Assembly: GCA_029557965.1 (NCBI GenBank)
Contig: JAKQIM010000017.1
Coordinates: 1-37,619, forward strand
Source of the DNA: Chloroflexota bacterium
GTDB taxonomy: Bacteria; Chloroflexota; Anaerolineae; Anaerolineales; UBA4823
Direction of reading: 5' to 3'
Length of the DNA: 37,619 nt
Below, in pieces: positions 15,985 to 25,335 of the stretch. Below the pieces are notes generated by a model. The model did no database searches, was not told the DNA's origin, and saw nothing but the letters and a program-made list of their open reading frames with translations. Within the stretch, counting starts at the first letter, position 1. Every line of letters starts with the position of its first letter. The position numbers and the translations under genes are program-made.

Positions 15985-18900
15985 CTAACGCAGCACGATG
16001 GGCAGGGCGGTGTAATACTTGGGAGGCTCGGGTTGATCGTCGTTCAGAATCGTGACCAAGGCCGACGAAGTTGCCAGCGTGGCCCCAAACACATTCGAAA
16101 GATCCAGGTAGAAGGTTTCATCTGCCTCCACCAGGGTATCGCCGCGCACTTCGACGTTGATTACGTACGTGGTCACGCCTGGGTCAATCGTCACCAGGCC
16201 AACCAGGGGCACGTAATCGCTGCTGTTGGCTGAGCCATCTCGGCTGGCAAAGCTCACCTCCACCGGCAGAGAACTGGGGCCAGAAAGGTTGAGCGTAAAG
16301 GCCACCTGCTTGGTGCCGCTGTTGCCCTCCGCCACAGAACCGCCGCCGGCTATGCTGAGCGTTGGCTGGGCGCCACTTTCTTGGATGACCGCCACGCCCT
16401 TTTCGTGACCCAAGACGGCATTCTGCGGGCCACCCAGTTCCAGGTAAAAGACTTCATCGCCCTCGAAGAGTGTGTCGGTTAGCGTCTGCACGCCGACGGT
16501 CTTGACCGTCTCGCCGGGGGCAAAGGTCAACACCCCGTCAAGGGGGGTGTAATCGGCGCCGGAGGTGGCGGTATCGGGACCGTCGGAATCGGTGGTGGTA
16601 TAGGCCACCGTGACCGCAATGGAAGAGGCGGGTTGCAGGGTGATGGTAAAGACGGCTGTCTCGCCCTCTGTGACCACGGGATGATCAAACCACAAGGTCG
16701 GCATCGAATATTCCACCGCCCCGCGGTCGCAGCGTGCCTCCAGGTCGCCATCGCCATCCTGCGGGCGAGCCGTGCCGCGCTGGTCAGTGGCAGCGCAGGC
16801 CGCGGCCGAGCTGCCCGGGGTTTCGGGGCTGCCGCCATCCACGGCGTAGGGGTTGATGCTGGGCCGGGGCATATGGGTGAGGGTGGGGCCGCCGTTATCG
16901 GCCAGGGGGGCCAGGGCCGCGTTAAAGGTCAGGTAGCCGCCGCCAAAAGGCATTTGAATCCCACCAACCAAGTCATACGTGGCGCTGCCAAAGCCCGTGC
17001 AGAATGCCTTGTCGCTCAGCATGTTATAGCCGTCTGAGATGAAGGCCCCGGCGCAGTCCCAGGCATCCGAGCCGTCCTGCTCGTCATCCCCCAGGTCCAG
17101 GTTCTGAGCGATCAGGCTGTTGGCCACGTGCACCACGCCATCATCGTTGAACAAGGCACCGCCTTCGCCAACGCCATCCCCATCTGCATCGGCGGCGTTG
17201 AGGGTGAAGGTGGTGTTATTGATCGTGAGCGTGCCGCCTGCGACGAATATGGCCCCGCCATCCATGCCGGCCTGGTTGCCGCTGAAGGTCACATTGGTCA
17301 GGGCGGCATCGCCCGCATTGTACAGCCCGCCGCCAGAGAAAGAGACCGTGTTGGAGTAGAAACTGCTCTCAACGATTGACAGGCTGCCGCTGTTATAGAC
17401 GGTGCCGCTGCCCCCATCTAAATTGAAACGCACCGCCACTTGCGAGAGGAGCAGGCTGCCGCCGTTCAGCAGCGCCCGGCCGTTAGACATCATCCCCCCG
17501 CCCTGGAGGCTGATATTGGTCATGGTCACTGCGGCAGTTGAGCGGACCTCAAAGACCCGGTCAACCCCGCCGCCATCCACCACCGTCAGGGCCGGGCTGG
17601 CGCCGTAGATGGTCAGGTCACCGGTGATATCCAGGTCACCGAGTACGGCATCATTCTCCCCAAACCCGGGTCGGGTGAGCGTATACGTTCCAGCAGGCAA
17701 GATCACCAGATCATGGCCCGGTGAACGGTTGGCCTGCTGGATGGCGGCGCGCAGGGTGCATTCTGGCTCTCCGCCCACCGTGTTGCCGGTGTCGCAAGTG
17801 CTATCATCGAGGTCAGAGTCAACCTCATCGGCCGTACTGTTGACCTCCATCGCACCATCCACCGGGGCCAGGGTCACCATTTTGCAATCGGAAAATTCGG
17901 AGGTACTGCCCGCGCTGTTGGTCGCCAGGGCGCTCAGGTAGCGACCCTCTTCTACCACTGGTAAGATGACATCGATTGAGGCATTGCCATCTGCGTCGGT
18001 AGCCAGGTTCAGCGCGCCCAGGTAAGCCTCGGCCTCGCCGGTGTTGCCCGAGCAAGCCGCCGAGTGATAGAAATCGAGCGTAAAGCTGGACAACGGGGTG
18101 CTGTTAAAGCTGCCCAACAGGTGCGTGCCCCCGCTCACCCGCAGGGCAGCGGTGAGCAGCGGATAGTTCTGCCGGTCGTTCTCGCCCGTATCCACATCGC
18201 CCGGGTCATTGGTGTCGCGCCCAGTGTCCGCCAGGTCGATCTCCAGCCCTAAATTCTGATAGATATGGTTGCCGCGCAGGGTATTGCCGGTGACCGGCGA
18301 GCCATAAGTGCGCAGGGCAATGCCATCGCGTCCATTCCGGGTAATGGTGTTAGCCTGCCAGGGCTCAACACCACCCACCACATTATCTGAGCCGCTAATG
18401 CTAAGGCCTTCTTTATCGTTTTGCAGCGGGCTGCCATCTGGGGCCAGGCCGACCACATTGCCCACCACCACGTTGTCGTTCCCATCAATATAGATGCCGT
18501 ATTGCCTGTTGCCAGAGAAGTAATTGACCTCCAGGTCGTCTGAGATGCCATCGCCATTGGGGCCGACGTGGTTACGGTCGCCCGCGATGCTGATGCCATT
18601 CAAGTTGGGGCGCAAACTGCCATCTTCATACAGGCCAGAATAATTGCCGGCAACCACGTTCTCGTCCCCAAAGACAATGATGCCAACAGAAACATTGTCA
18701 GACACCTGGTTGCCTTCATATGGGTCGTTGAATTCATTCCCATTGACACCGATGGTGTTGCCATCGCCGCCGACTGAAACGCCATACGGGTCACAAAACG
18801 AAATCGAGTTCCCAGCAATGGTATTTTCGTTGCCGTCTACGATCAGGCAGCGTTCACCGCCGTCTATGATGTTCCTGGTATAACTTGGGACGTAGGTACC

Positions 18901-19662
18901 TGTGTTTACGCCAACTGTGTTATTGTTGGCACCCTCGTAGATGCGCAGGCCGTATTTCAAGCTGCCAGAGATCGTATTGCCACCGATATAATTCTCATCG
19001 CCGCTGATCTCGACCCCCACAGAGTTATCGTAGATATGGTTACGCTCGTAAGCCTGGTATTCATCGGGGTAGCCATCTGCCCCCAAGATGTTATTATCGC
19101 CCTGGATATAAACCGCCGTTTCCCAGTTGCGCAGCTCCAGGCCGTAGACGTAGGTGCGCTGCCCAACCAAAGCCAGGCCGATTTGCGATTGGCCAATGAC
19201 ACCTGTTCCTGCCCCCACCAGGGCAACCGCATTTGCGCCATAGATGGTCGTGAAACCAGCAGCGGTGGGGCTGGTGCGTCCAATGGGCGGCAGGCAGCAA
19301 TCATCCTCAGTAAAAACGATCTCGGTCACCTCTGGCGCAAAGGTAATGCGCACACTCCCCGGCATGGCATTGGCTTCTTGGATGGCGGCATACAGCGAAC
19401 ACTTGCCGGTCGCGGTCCAACAGAGCAGATCGCCCGGGTAGGTATCGGGCGCCATGGGGTCACTGATATTGACCACGAACTCGTAATCGGCTTCGGGGAC
19501 CGGCTGGTTCGCAACCTCGATTACAGTAGGTTGTGCTGCCGCCGGCTGTGATCTGGCTGCCGCCGGCTGTGGTTGTGCTGCCGCCGGCTGTGCCGGGCCA
19601 AGCAAACCCGCACACAAGGCCAGGATGATGAACAGATGGGTCAGGCTGAGTTTGTGAGACAT
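15985..19662 (-). CDS. Large secreted parallel beta-helix protein with CSLREA-like and two Calx-beta domains
   Basis: A 1225-residue surface or secreted protein. ATG 19662 is chosen because AAGGAG lies nine bases upstream and the signal peptide (LTHLFIILALCAGLLG) follows at once. A QPAAA linker of three repeats leads to a long NosD/PbH1-type beta-helix (rungs such as NHIYDNSVGVEISGDENYIG and NRQYGIYIDGNDNVVVGN). In the middle is a CSLREA-like start (STADEVDSDLDD to CTLRAAIQQAN) and a second helix (GGLYNAGDAALTNVTFSGNQ). Near the C-terminus are two Calx-beta domains (WFDHPVVTEGETAVFTITL; LSIAGGGSVAEGNSGT). The last residues are ALPIVLR. Such proteins are common in Chloroflexota and are thought to act in adhesion or polysaccharide binding. 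No catalytic site is visible. Confidence 0.88.
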   Translation of the reverse strand: MSHKLSLTHLFIILALCAGLLGPAQPAAAQPQPAAARSQPAAAQPTVIEVANQPVPEADYEFVVNISDPMAPDTYPGDLLCWTATGKCSLYAAIQEANAMPGSVRITFAPEVTEIVFTEDDCCLPPIGRTSPTAAGFTTIYGANAVALVGAGTGVIGQSQIGLALVGQRTYVYGLELRNWETAVYIQGDNNILGADGYPDEYQAYERNHIYDNSVGVEISGDENYIGGNTISGSLKYGLRIYEGANNNTVGVNTGTYVPSYTRNIIDGGERCLIVDGNENTIAGNSISFCDPYGVSVGGDGNTIGVNGNEFNDPYEGNQVSDNVSVGIIVFGDENVVAGNYSGLYEDGSLRPNLNGISIAGDRNHVGPNGDGISDDLEVNYFSGNRQYGIYIDGNDNVVVGNVVGLAPDGSPLQNDKEGLSISGSDNVVGGVEPWQANTITRNGRDGIALRTYGSPVTGNTLRGNHIYQNLGLEIDLADTGRDTNDPGDVDTGENDRQNYPLLTAALRVSGGTHLLGSFNSTPLSSFTLDFYHSAACSGNTGEAEAYLGALNLATDADGNASIDVILPVVEEGRYLSALATNSAGSTSEFSDCKMVTLAPVDGAMEVNSTADEVDSDLDDSTCDTGNTVGGEPECTLRAAIQQANRSPGHDLVILPAGTYTLTRPGFGENDAVLGDLDITGDLTIYGASPALTVVDGGGVDRVFEVRSTAAVTMTNISLQGGGMMSNGRALLNGGSLLLSQVAVRFNLDGGSGTVYNSGSLSIVESSFYSNTVSFSGGGLYNAGDAALTNVTFSGNQAGMDGGAIFVAGGTLTINNTTFTLNAADADGDGVGEGGALFNDDGVVHVANSLIAQNLDLGDDEQDGSDAWDCAGAFISDGYNMLSDKAFCTGFGSATYDLVGGIQMPFGGGYLTFNAALAPLADNGGPTLTHMPRPSINPYAVDGGSPETPGSSAAACAATDQRGTARPQDGDGDLEARCDRGAVEYSMPTLWFDHPVVTEGETAVFTITLQPASSIAVTVAYTTTDSDGPDTATSGADYTPLDGVLTFAPGETVKTVGVQTLTDTLFEGDEVFYLELGGPQNAVLGHEKGVAVIQESGAQPTLSIAGGGSVAEGNSGTKQVAFTLNLSGPSSLPVEVSFASRDGSANSSDYVPLVGLVTIDPGVTTYVINVEVRGDTLVEADETFYLDLSNVFGATLATSSALVTILNDDQPEPPKYYTALPIVLR
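19531..19593 (-). repeat. Three tandem 21-bp repeats encoding a QPAAA linker
   Basis: Copies at 19531-19551, 19552-19572 and 19573-19593 share the core GCTGCCGCCGGCTGTG. They encode the Pro/Ala/Gln linker just after the signal peptide. Repeat-number variation by slippage would keep the frame. Confidence 0.85.
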
Positions 19663-19705
19663 TTCTGCAGGCTCCTTCGTTTGTGAGACATAGGTTGATG
19701 CACCC

Positions 19706-19737
19706 ATTATGGCAAAACCCCGTCAAGAAAACGTCAA
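19706..19737 (-). promoter_or_regulatory. Candidate promoter with 11-bp-spaced TTGACG direct repeats
   Basis: On the minus strand an extended -10 (TGC then CATAAT, 19706-19711) lies 44 bases before the beta-helix ATG. TTGACG occurs twice upstream, at 19721-19726 and 19732-19737, 11 bases apart. The outer copy would be a -35 at a long 20-base spacer. Alternatively the pair is a direct-repeat site for a response regulator of the OmpR/PhoB kind, which commonly bind repeats at this spacing. Confidence 0.4.
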
Positions 19738-19740
19738 CAG

Positions 19741-19758
19741 AAAGGCCGGCCGGCCTTT
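19741..19758 (-). terminator. Terminator-like palindrome after the GH3 gene
   Basis: AAAGGCCGGCCGGCCTTT is an 18-bp perfect palindrome 42 bases past the GH3 stop. On the minus strand it is preceded by A and followed by CTGTTG, so the U-run is only three bases. It is GC-rich and well placed between two convergent-free genes, which fits a transcript end for GH3. Confidence 0.6.
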
Positions 19759-19800
19759 TACCATCAACCCGGTTCATTGCAGTTTAAGAATGCTCGTTCA

Positions 19801-22059
19801 TCACACCTCGGGCAGCACCGTGAGCAGGATCGTGTCGACCATGTTCGAGCTGCCGCCCACCATCAGCTCAAACTGCCCCGGCTCCACCACCAACTGCATA
19901 CGCTCATCCAGGTATTGCAGTTGGGTGGGGCCAACCTCAAAAGTGACTGTTTTGGTCTCGCCGGGCTGCAAAGCGATGCGCTGAAAGCCCTTGAGCAGTT
20001 TCATAGGGCGGGTCACGCACTTGCTCAACACATCATGGATGTACAACTGCACCACCTCATCGCCAGCCCGCTCGCCAGTGTTGGTCACCTCTACCGTCAA
20101 CGTAACGCGCTCGCCGGCATGGATGCTGTTGGCGCTCAAGCGCAAGTTGCGGTACGCAAAGGTGGTGTAGCTGAGGCCATGCCCAAAGCAGAATAAGGGC
20201 GCTTCATCGGCGAACAAGTACCCGCGCCGCCCAGAAGGCTTGTGATAGTAATAGGCCGGGATCTGCCCCACAGCCCGTGGGAATGTGATCGGCAGTTTGC
20301 CGCCCGGGTTCACGTCGCCAAACAACACGTCAGCCACAGCCGTCCCTGCCGCCTGGCCCAGGTACCAGCCTTCTAAGATGGCAGGAACATTTTCGGCAGC
20401 AAAATTGATGCTGGCCGGACGGCCGTTGATCAACAGCAAGATCACCGGCTTGCCGGTGGCAACCACGGCGCGCAGCAGGTCCTCCTGCCGCGCCGGCAGG
20501 TCCAGACTATCGCGATCGCCCAGGTGGGTCTTGGACCATCCCTCGCGGCAGGTCTGTTCATTATCTCCCAGCACCAACAGGCAAACATCGGCCTTTTCAG
20601 CCGTCTGCACCGCCTCGGCGATCAAGGCATCGTCGCGAGCCGGGTCGTTCAACGCCACATCATCGCGCCACCACAATTCGCCTACCCGGCCCACAGCCTG
20701 GGTCAGGCCGCAGCCCTCAGCATACAACACCGAGACCGCATCCCCCAGCTTCTGGCGGATTCCATCCAAGACCGATACGCAGCAGCCAGGATCGCCACTG
20801 TAACCACCCACGCGGATGGCAGCCGCGTTGGGGCCAATCACCGCCAGGGATTGCAGGCCAGATGGGTCCAGGGGCAGCAGACCGCCCTCATTTTTTAGCA
20901 AGACCATCGACTTGTGCGCGGCTTCTAAGGCCAGCGCTTTGTGCTCTGCGCAGTTAGTAATGGCAACCGCGGCCTCTTCATCGACAAAAGGCTGCTCAAA
21001 CAGGCCCAGGCGCAGCTTGACCCGCAGCACCTTCGCCACCGCTGCATCCAGGGCTTCGCCAGAGATGTCACCCGCCTCCACCGCCTGCTCTAGGTGGCGG
21101 AAACAGTGCCCCAATTCCACCTCTACCCCGCTGGAGAAAGCCTTTTGAGCGGCATCGGCCTCGTCCTGGGCCACAAAATGCAAGCGATACAGATCATCGA
21201 TGCCCCAGCCATCCGAAACAACGAAGCCATCAAAGCCCCACTCGCCGCACAGCAAATCCTTCAACAGCCAGCCATTCACATGCGATGGAATGCCGTTGAT
21301 TTCATTATAAGACGCCATCACAGAGCCAATCCCGGCTTGACGCACCACCGCCTCGAAAGGCGCGAAGAACTCTTCGCGCAGGATGCGTTCAGCATAATTG
21401 GCCGGACCGCAGTTGGTGCCGGCCTCGGGCTGGCCATGGGCGGCGAAGTGCTTGGCGGTGGCCAAAACACGCCCTTGCGCCCCCGTAAAACGCCCGCCCT
21501 GGAAGCCCCGTACTGCCGCCACCCCCAGGCGTGAGACCAGGTAGGGATCCTCGCCGTAAGTTTCTTCGGTGCGCCCCCAGCGCGGGTCGCGCGCCAGGTC
21601 CAGCACCGGCGAGAGCACATACTGTGCGCCGCGCGCCCGCATCTCGCGCGCCACCACCGTAAAGATGCGCTCATGCAGGTCCACGTCCCAGGCGCTTGCC
21701 AGGCCGATGGCCTGCGGGAAGCTGGTGGCGTCGTGGGCCATGTAGCCATGCAGGCCCTCGCCCAGGGCCAGCGCAGGGATGCCCAGGCGCGTCTCATGGC
21801 GCAAGAATTTCTGCCAGCCGTTCAAATAGGCCACCGTCTGGCGCGTATTGCGATCCCGATGGTGGCTGTTGAGGTATGAAATACCGTTCATGAAATGCCG
21901 GCGGGCAACTTCCAGCGAAAACGAACCATCTTCTGGCTCGCCCAACCCCATCGATCCGAACAATTGGGCGCACTTTTCAGCCAGGGTCATGCGGCCCAGC
22001 AGGTCAGCCAGGCGGGCATCTTCAGACAAAGATGGATCACGGTAAGGGAATGAGGGCAT
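19801..22059 (-). CDS. GH3 family beta-glycosidase (beta-glucosidase/xylosidase)
   Basis: A 752-residue glycoside hydrolase that likely releases terminal beta-linked glucose or xylose. ATG 22059 is preferred over an upstream start at 22176 because AGGAGA lies five bases before it and homology-like sequence (SEDARLADLLGRMTLAEKCAQLFG) begins at once. Numbered from there, the N-terminal barrel has PRWGRTEETYGEDP (159-172), KHFAAHG (203-209) and VSDGWGID with nucleophile Asp 283. The second alpha/beta domain includes VIGPNAAAIRVGGYSGDPG, and a C-terminal fibronectin-like domain includes VEVTNTGERAGDEVVQLYIHD. All three usual GH3 parts are present at normal length. No signal peptide is seen, so it is probably cytoplasmic and acts on imported oligosaccharides. 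It is divergent from the small membrane protein gene. BglX/Xyl3A-like specificity cannot be told apart here. Confidence 0.93.
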   Translation of the reverse strand: MPSFPYRDPSLSEDARLADLLGRMTLAEKCAQLFGSMGLGEPEDGSFSLEVARRHFMNGISYLNSHHRDRNTRQTVAYLNGWQKFLRHETRLGIPALALGEGLHGYMAHDATSFPQAIGLASAWDVDLHERIFTVVAREMRARGAQYVLSPVLDLARDPRWGRTEETYGEDPYLVSRLGVAAVRGFQGGRFTGAQGRVLATAKHFAAHGQPEAGTNCGPANYAERILREEFFAPFEAVVRQAGIGSVMASYNEINGIPSHVNGWLLKDLLCGEWGFDGFVVSDGWGIDDLYRLHFVAQDEADAAQKAFSSGVEVELGHCFRHLEQAVEAGDISGEALDAAVAKVLRVKLRLGLFEQPFVDEEAAVAITNCAEHKALALEAAHKSMVLLKNEGGLLPLDPSGLQSLAVIGPNAAAIRVGGYSGDPGCCVSVLDGIRQKLGDAVSVLYAEGCGLTQAVGRVGELWWRDDVALNDPARDDALIAEAVQTAEKADVCLLVLGDNEQTCREGWSKTHLGDRDSLDLPARQEDLLRAVVATGKPVILLLINGRPASINFAAENVPAILEGWYLGQAAGTAVADVLFGDVNPGGKLPITFPRAVGQIPAYYYHKPSGRRGYLFADEAPLFCFGHGLSYTTFAYRNLRLSANSIHAGERVTLTVEVTNTGERAGDEVVQLYIHDVLSKCVTRPMKLLKGFQRIALQPGETKTVTFEVGPTQLQYLDERMQLVVEPGQFELMVGGSSNMVDTILLTVLPEV

Positions 22060-22092
22060 AACGATCTCCTGAACGAATTGAATATGGCTGTA

Positions 22093-22098
22093 ATTATA
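22093..22098 (-). promoter_or_regulatory. Candidate -10 box (TATAAT) for the GH3 gene
   Basis: A perfect minus-strand TATAAT lies 33 bases before the GH3 ATG. The -35 region near 22116-22121 is poor (CGCATG). It overlaps the region holding the divergent plus-strand promoter. Confidence 0.45.
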
Positions 22099-22113
22099 AT
22101 CGCAGCGCGGCTG

Positions 22114-22142
22114 TTCATGCGGGCTGCTCTCCGCGGTATAAT
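22114..22142 (+). promoter_or_regulatory. Candidate promoter for the small membrane protein gene
   Basis: TTCATG (22114-22119), a 17-base spacer and a perfect TATAAT (22137-22142) precede the plus-strand gene. Transcription would start near 22149, just before the palindrome at 22164. Confidence 0.5.
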
Positions 22143-22163
22143 AATCACCTGTCATAGCGTGGG

Positions 22164-22183
22164 AGGCCAAATCCATTTGGCCT
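22164..22183. promoter_or_regulatory. 20-bp palindrome in the divergent GH3 / membrane-protein intergenic region
   Basis: AGGCCAAATCCATTTGGCCT has nine-base perfect arms around CC. It lies about 15-35 bases past the predicted plus-strand start point and before the ribosome site. It could be an operator for a dimeric repressor controlling the divergent genes, or a 5'-UTR hairpin. No regulator gene is adjacent. Confidence 0.5.
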
Positions 22184-22229
22184 TCTTACAGCAGGAGCAA
22201 GGTCAGCCCACATGCAAGGATCAGTAAAG

Positions 22230-23063
22230 ATGACATCTGCAATCCACCATAAGAAGCTTGTTCTTGGGTTCATCTATGGAAGCGCCGGCGGGGCAGCCTT
22301 TGCGATCTTTGCATGGGGCATTGACGCCTGGCTACTAATGAGAGCAAACGCGGCACTGCCCTTGGCCAAGTTCATCCCCGGCTTGCTGCTCTGCGTTCCC
22401 GCCGGTGGTTTGGCAGGCTGGCTGACCATGCGGGCCAACAAGCACCGCACGGCAGTGCTGTTCTGGGGCCTGCTGGCACTGCTCTTCACCTGGCTGTGCA
22501 TCTGGCTGCCCATGAATGGCACAGCATACTTCATCAAGCTGCTCAATCCCTCTGTTGCGCCCTACCTGGCATATTCGAATATTGGGGCAATGGCCCTGAT
22601 TCAATTCAGAGCGCTCAGCTTCATTGTGATCGGGTTTGCCGCCATCGTATGCGGCCTGCTGGAGATCAACCTGATCGACCAGGCGCTGCTCTCGCCTTAC
22701 GGCATGGCATCTGTAACGATGCTGGTGGTATGCGTGGCGCTCTTTGCCCTGGCAGGCAGCGCCCTGGATCACGTAATCAACACCAGTTTCCGCGAACCCG
22801 TCCTGGTGGTCAACGATCTGATCCAGTTTGCGGCAGAGAACCAGGGCCATGAAGTGCCCGTGGATGTTGCCAGGAGCAAACACCTGAGTGCCGTGGATGA
22901 TCTGGATGAGGTGCTGCAGGAATCTTACCAGTTAACATTGGTGACTTTTGACCCCAATTTTGGCCTGATAGATATCCTGGTAGATTTTGAGAGTTCTTTG
23001 GTAAAATGTACTACGATCTACGCCCAGACTTCGGATTGTGTTTACTTGGACGAAAGACCTTAA
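22230..23063 (+). CDS. Unrecognised integral membrane protein (about five TM segments)
   Basis: A 277-residue protein of unknown family. Five hydrophobic spans are seen in the first 190 residues, for instance LGFIYGSAGGAAFAIFAWGI, FIPGLLLCVPAGGLAGWL, FWGLLALLFTWLCIWLP, FIVIGFAAIVCGLLEI and VTMLVVCVALFALAGSAL. A soluble tail of about 85 residues follows, rich in Asp and Val (HLSAVDDLDEVLQESYQLTL). ATG 22230 has AAGGA nine bases upstream; an ATG at 22212 gives six more residues and is nearly as good. It is divergently transcribed from GH3. No transport, enzyme or sensor motif is recognised, and its role is unknown. Confidence 0.75.
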   Translation: MTSAIHHKKLVLGFIYGSAGGAAFAIFAWGIDAWLLMRANAALPLAKFIPGLLLCVPAGGLAGWLTMRANKHRTAVLFWGLLALLFTWLCIWLPMNGTAYFIKLLNPSVAPYLAYSNIGAMALIQFRALSFIVIGFAAIVCGLLEINLIDQALLSPYGMASVTMLVVCVALFALAGSALDHVINTSFREPVLVVNDLIQFAAENQGHEVPVDVARSKHLSAVDDLDEVLQESYQLTLVTFDPNFGLIDILVDFESSLVKCTTIYAQTSDCVYLDERP

Positions 23064-23127
23064 AAACCATGTTAACTTATCATGCAATTGTATGGTGTGA
23101 AAATGAACCCGGGGGGGATTAATGGAG

Positions 23128-23133
23128 TATAAT
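23128..23133 (+). promoter_or_regulatory. Candidate -10 box upstream of the opp operon
   Basis: The 189-base gap 23064-23252 is visibly A/T-rich compared with the genes. It contains one perfect TATAAT 120 bases before the oppD ATG; the -35 region is weak. A pyrimidine-rich, C-tract leader (about 23190-23225) follows. No riboswitch or terminator is recognised. Confidence 0.35.
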
Positions 23134-23252
23134 TTTCAATTATGAATGCTATCCTTTGGAAGTAAGCATATCAGATGTGCATGATTAACTTTTTCCTATC
23201 CAATCCAACCCACCCAACCCACGAAACCAGTTCCATTATCGAGGTATTATAG

Positions 23253-24241
<989 letters not shown>

Positions 24242-24245
<4 letters not shown>

Positions 24246-25225
24246 GTAACAACAACGAAGACGTCCTTGTTCATGTTGAAAACCTTGTCATGCACTTCCC
24301 GATCTACCGGGGTGTTATTCGCCGCCAGGTGGGGGCCGTCCATGCAGTAGATGGGGTGACGTTTGACATCCGCGAAGGCGAAACATTGGGCCTGGTGGGC
24401 GAGTCGGGGTGTGGAAAGTCAACCACGGGGCGCACCATCTTGCAGCTCTATAAGCCCACGGCCGGGAATGTGTATTTCCGCGGACAAGACCTGGTTGGCT
24501 TAAAGCCAAACGCCATGCGCATGATGCGCCGCGAGATGCAGATGATCTTCCAAGATCCCTATGCCAGCCTGAATCCCCGCATGACGCTGCGCGATATCGT
24601 TGGCGAGCCTTTGATGGCCTTTGAAGAAGCCAGCGGCAAAGAAATTGACCGCCGCGTGGGCGAGCTGCTCGAGCTGGTAAAGCTGGACCCTGATTTTGCC
24701 GGCCGCTACCCGCACGAATTCTCGGGCGGCCAGCGCCAGCGCATTGGTGTGGCCCGTGCCCTGGCTCTGAATCCGTCTTTCATTGTTTGCGACGAGCCCA
24801 TCTCGGCCCTGGATGTGTCTATCCAGGCCCAGGTGGTCAACCTGCTCGAAGATCTGCAAAAAGAATTCCACCTGACCTACCTGTTCATTGCGCACGACCT
24901 GTCAATGGTGCGGCACATCAGCGATCGCGTGGCGGTAATGTACCTGGGCGTAATTGTCGAATTGGCCAACCGCAACGATCTGTATAATGAGCCCCTGCAC
25001 CCCTACACGAAAGCACTGCTCTCTGCAATCCCCGTGCCCGATCCGGTGTATAACGAAACACACCAGCGCACGGTGCTTGAAGGCGACGTACCCTCGCCTG
25101 TTAATCCGCCCTCTGGCTGCCGCTTCAGAACGCGCTGCCCAATTGCTGATGAAGGCTGCGCCCTACAAAAGCCAGAATTCCGGCGGATCAAACCCGATCA
25201 TTACGTTGCCTGTTTGAAAGTCTAA
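24242..25225 (+). CDS. oppF: Oligopeptide/dipeptide-type ABC importer ATPase (OppF/DppF)
   Basis: A 327-residue partner ATPase of OppD. Walker [13 protein letters not shown] begins at 53, the Q-loop [13 protein letters not shown] at 103, signature FSGGQRQR at 160-167, Walker B IVCDEP at 181-186 and the switch His at 218. The oligo_HPY tail carries cysteines at 293, 299, 306 and 324. Its ATG overlaps the oppD stop by four bases. A 110-base gap then precedes the binding-protein gene, the only large gap before that gene in the operon, and leaves room for a separate promoter or processing site. Confidence 0.93.
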
Positions 25226-25234
25226 CTTTCTCAC

Positions 25235-25321
25235 ATGGAGATGGAGGTGAGCATACAAAATAAAACCACAACCTTATCCGTTACTCGTCAAAAGTTTGTT
25301 AGACACTCTAAATTTCTCTAG
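25235..25321 (+). CDS. Possible 28-codon leader reading frame before the binding-protein gene
   Basis: An ATG at 25235 opens a frame (MEMEVSIQNKTTT and so on) that ends at TAG 25319-25321. That stop overlaps the Shine-Dalgarno (TAGGAGG) of the binding-protein gene, an arrangement that would permit coupling. No convincing ribosome site precedes its ATG, and the sequence resembles no known peptide. It may be chance. Confidence 0.15.
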   Translation: MEMEVSIQNKTTTLSVTRQKFVRHSKFL

Positions 25322-25335
25322 GAGGAGAAAGAAAC

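Noticed and set aside
23064-23252. Riboswitch or T-box before the opp operon
   Set aside because: No conserved T-box, SAM, lysine or cobalamin-riboswitch core could be recognised in this A/T-rich gap.
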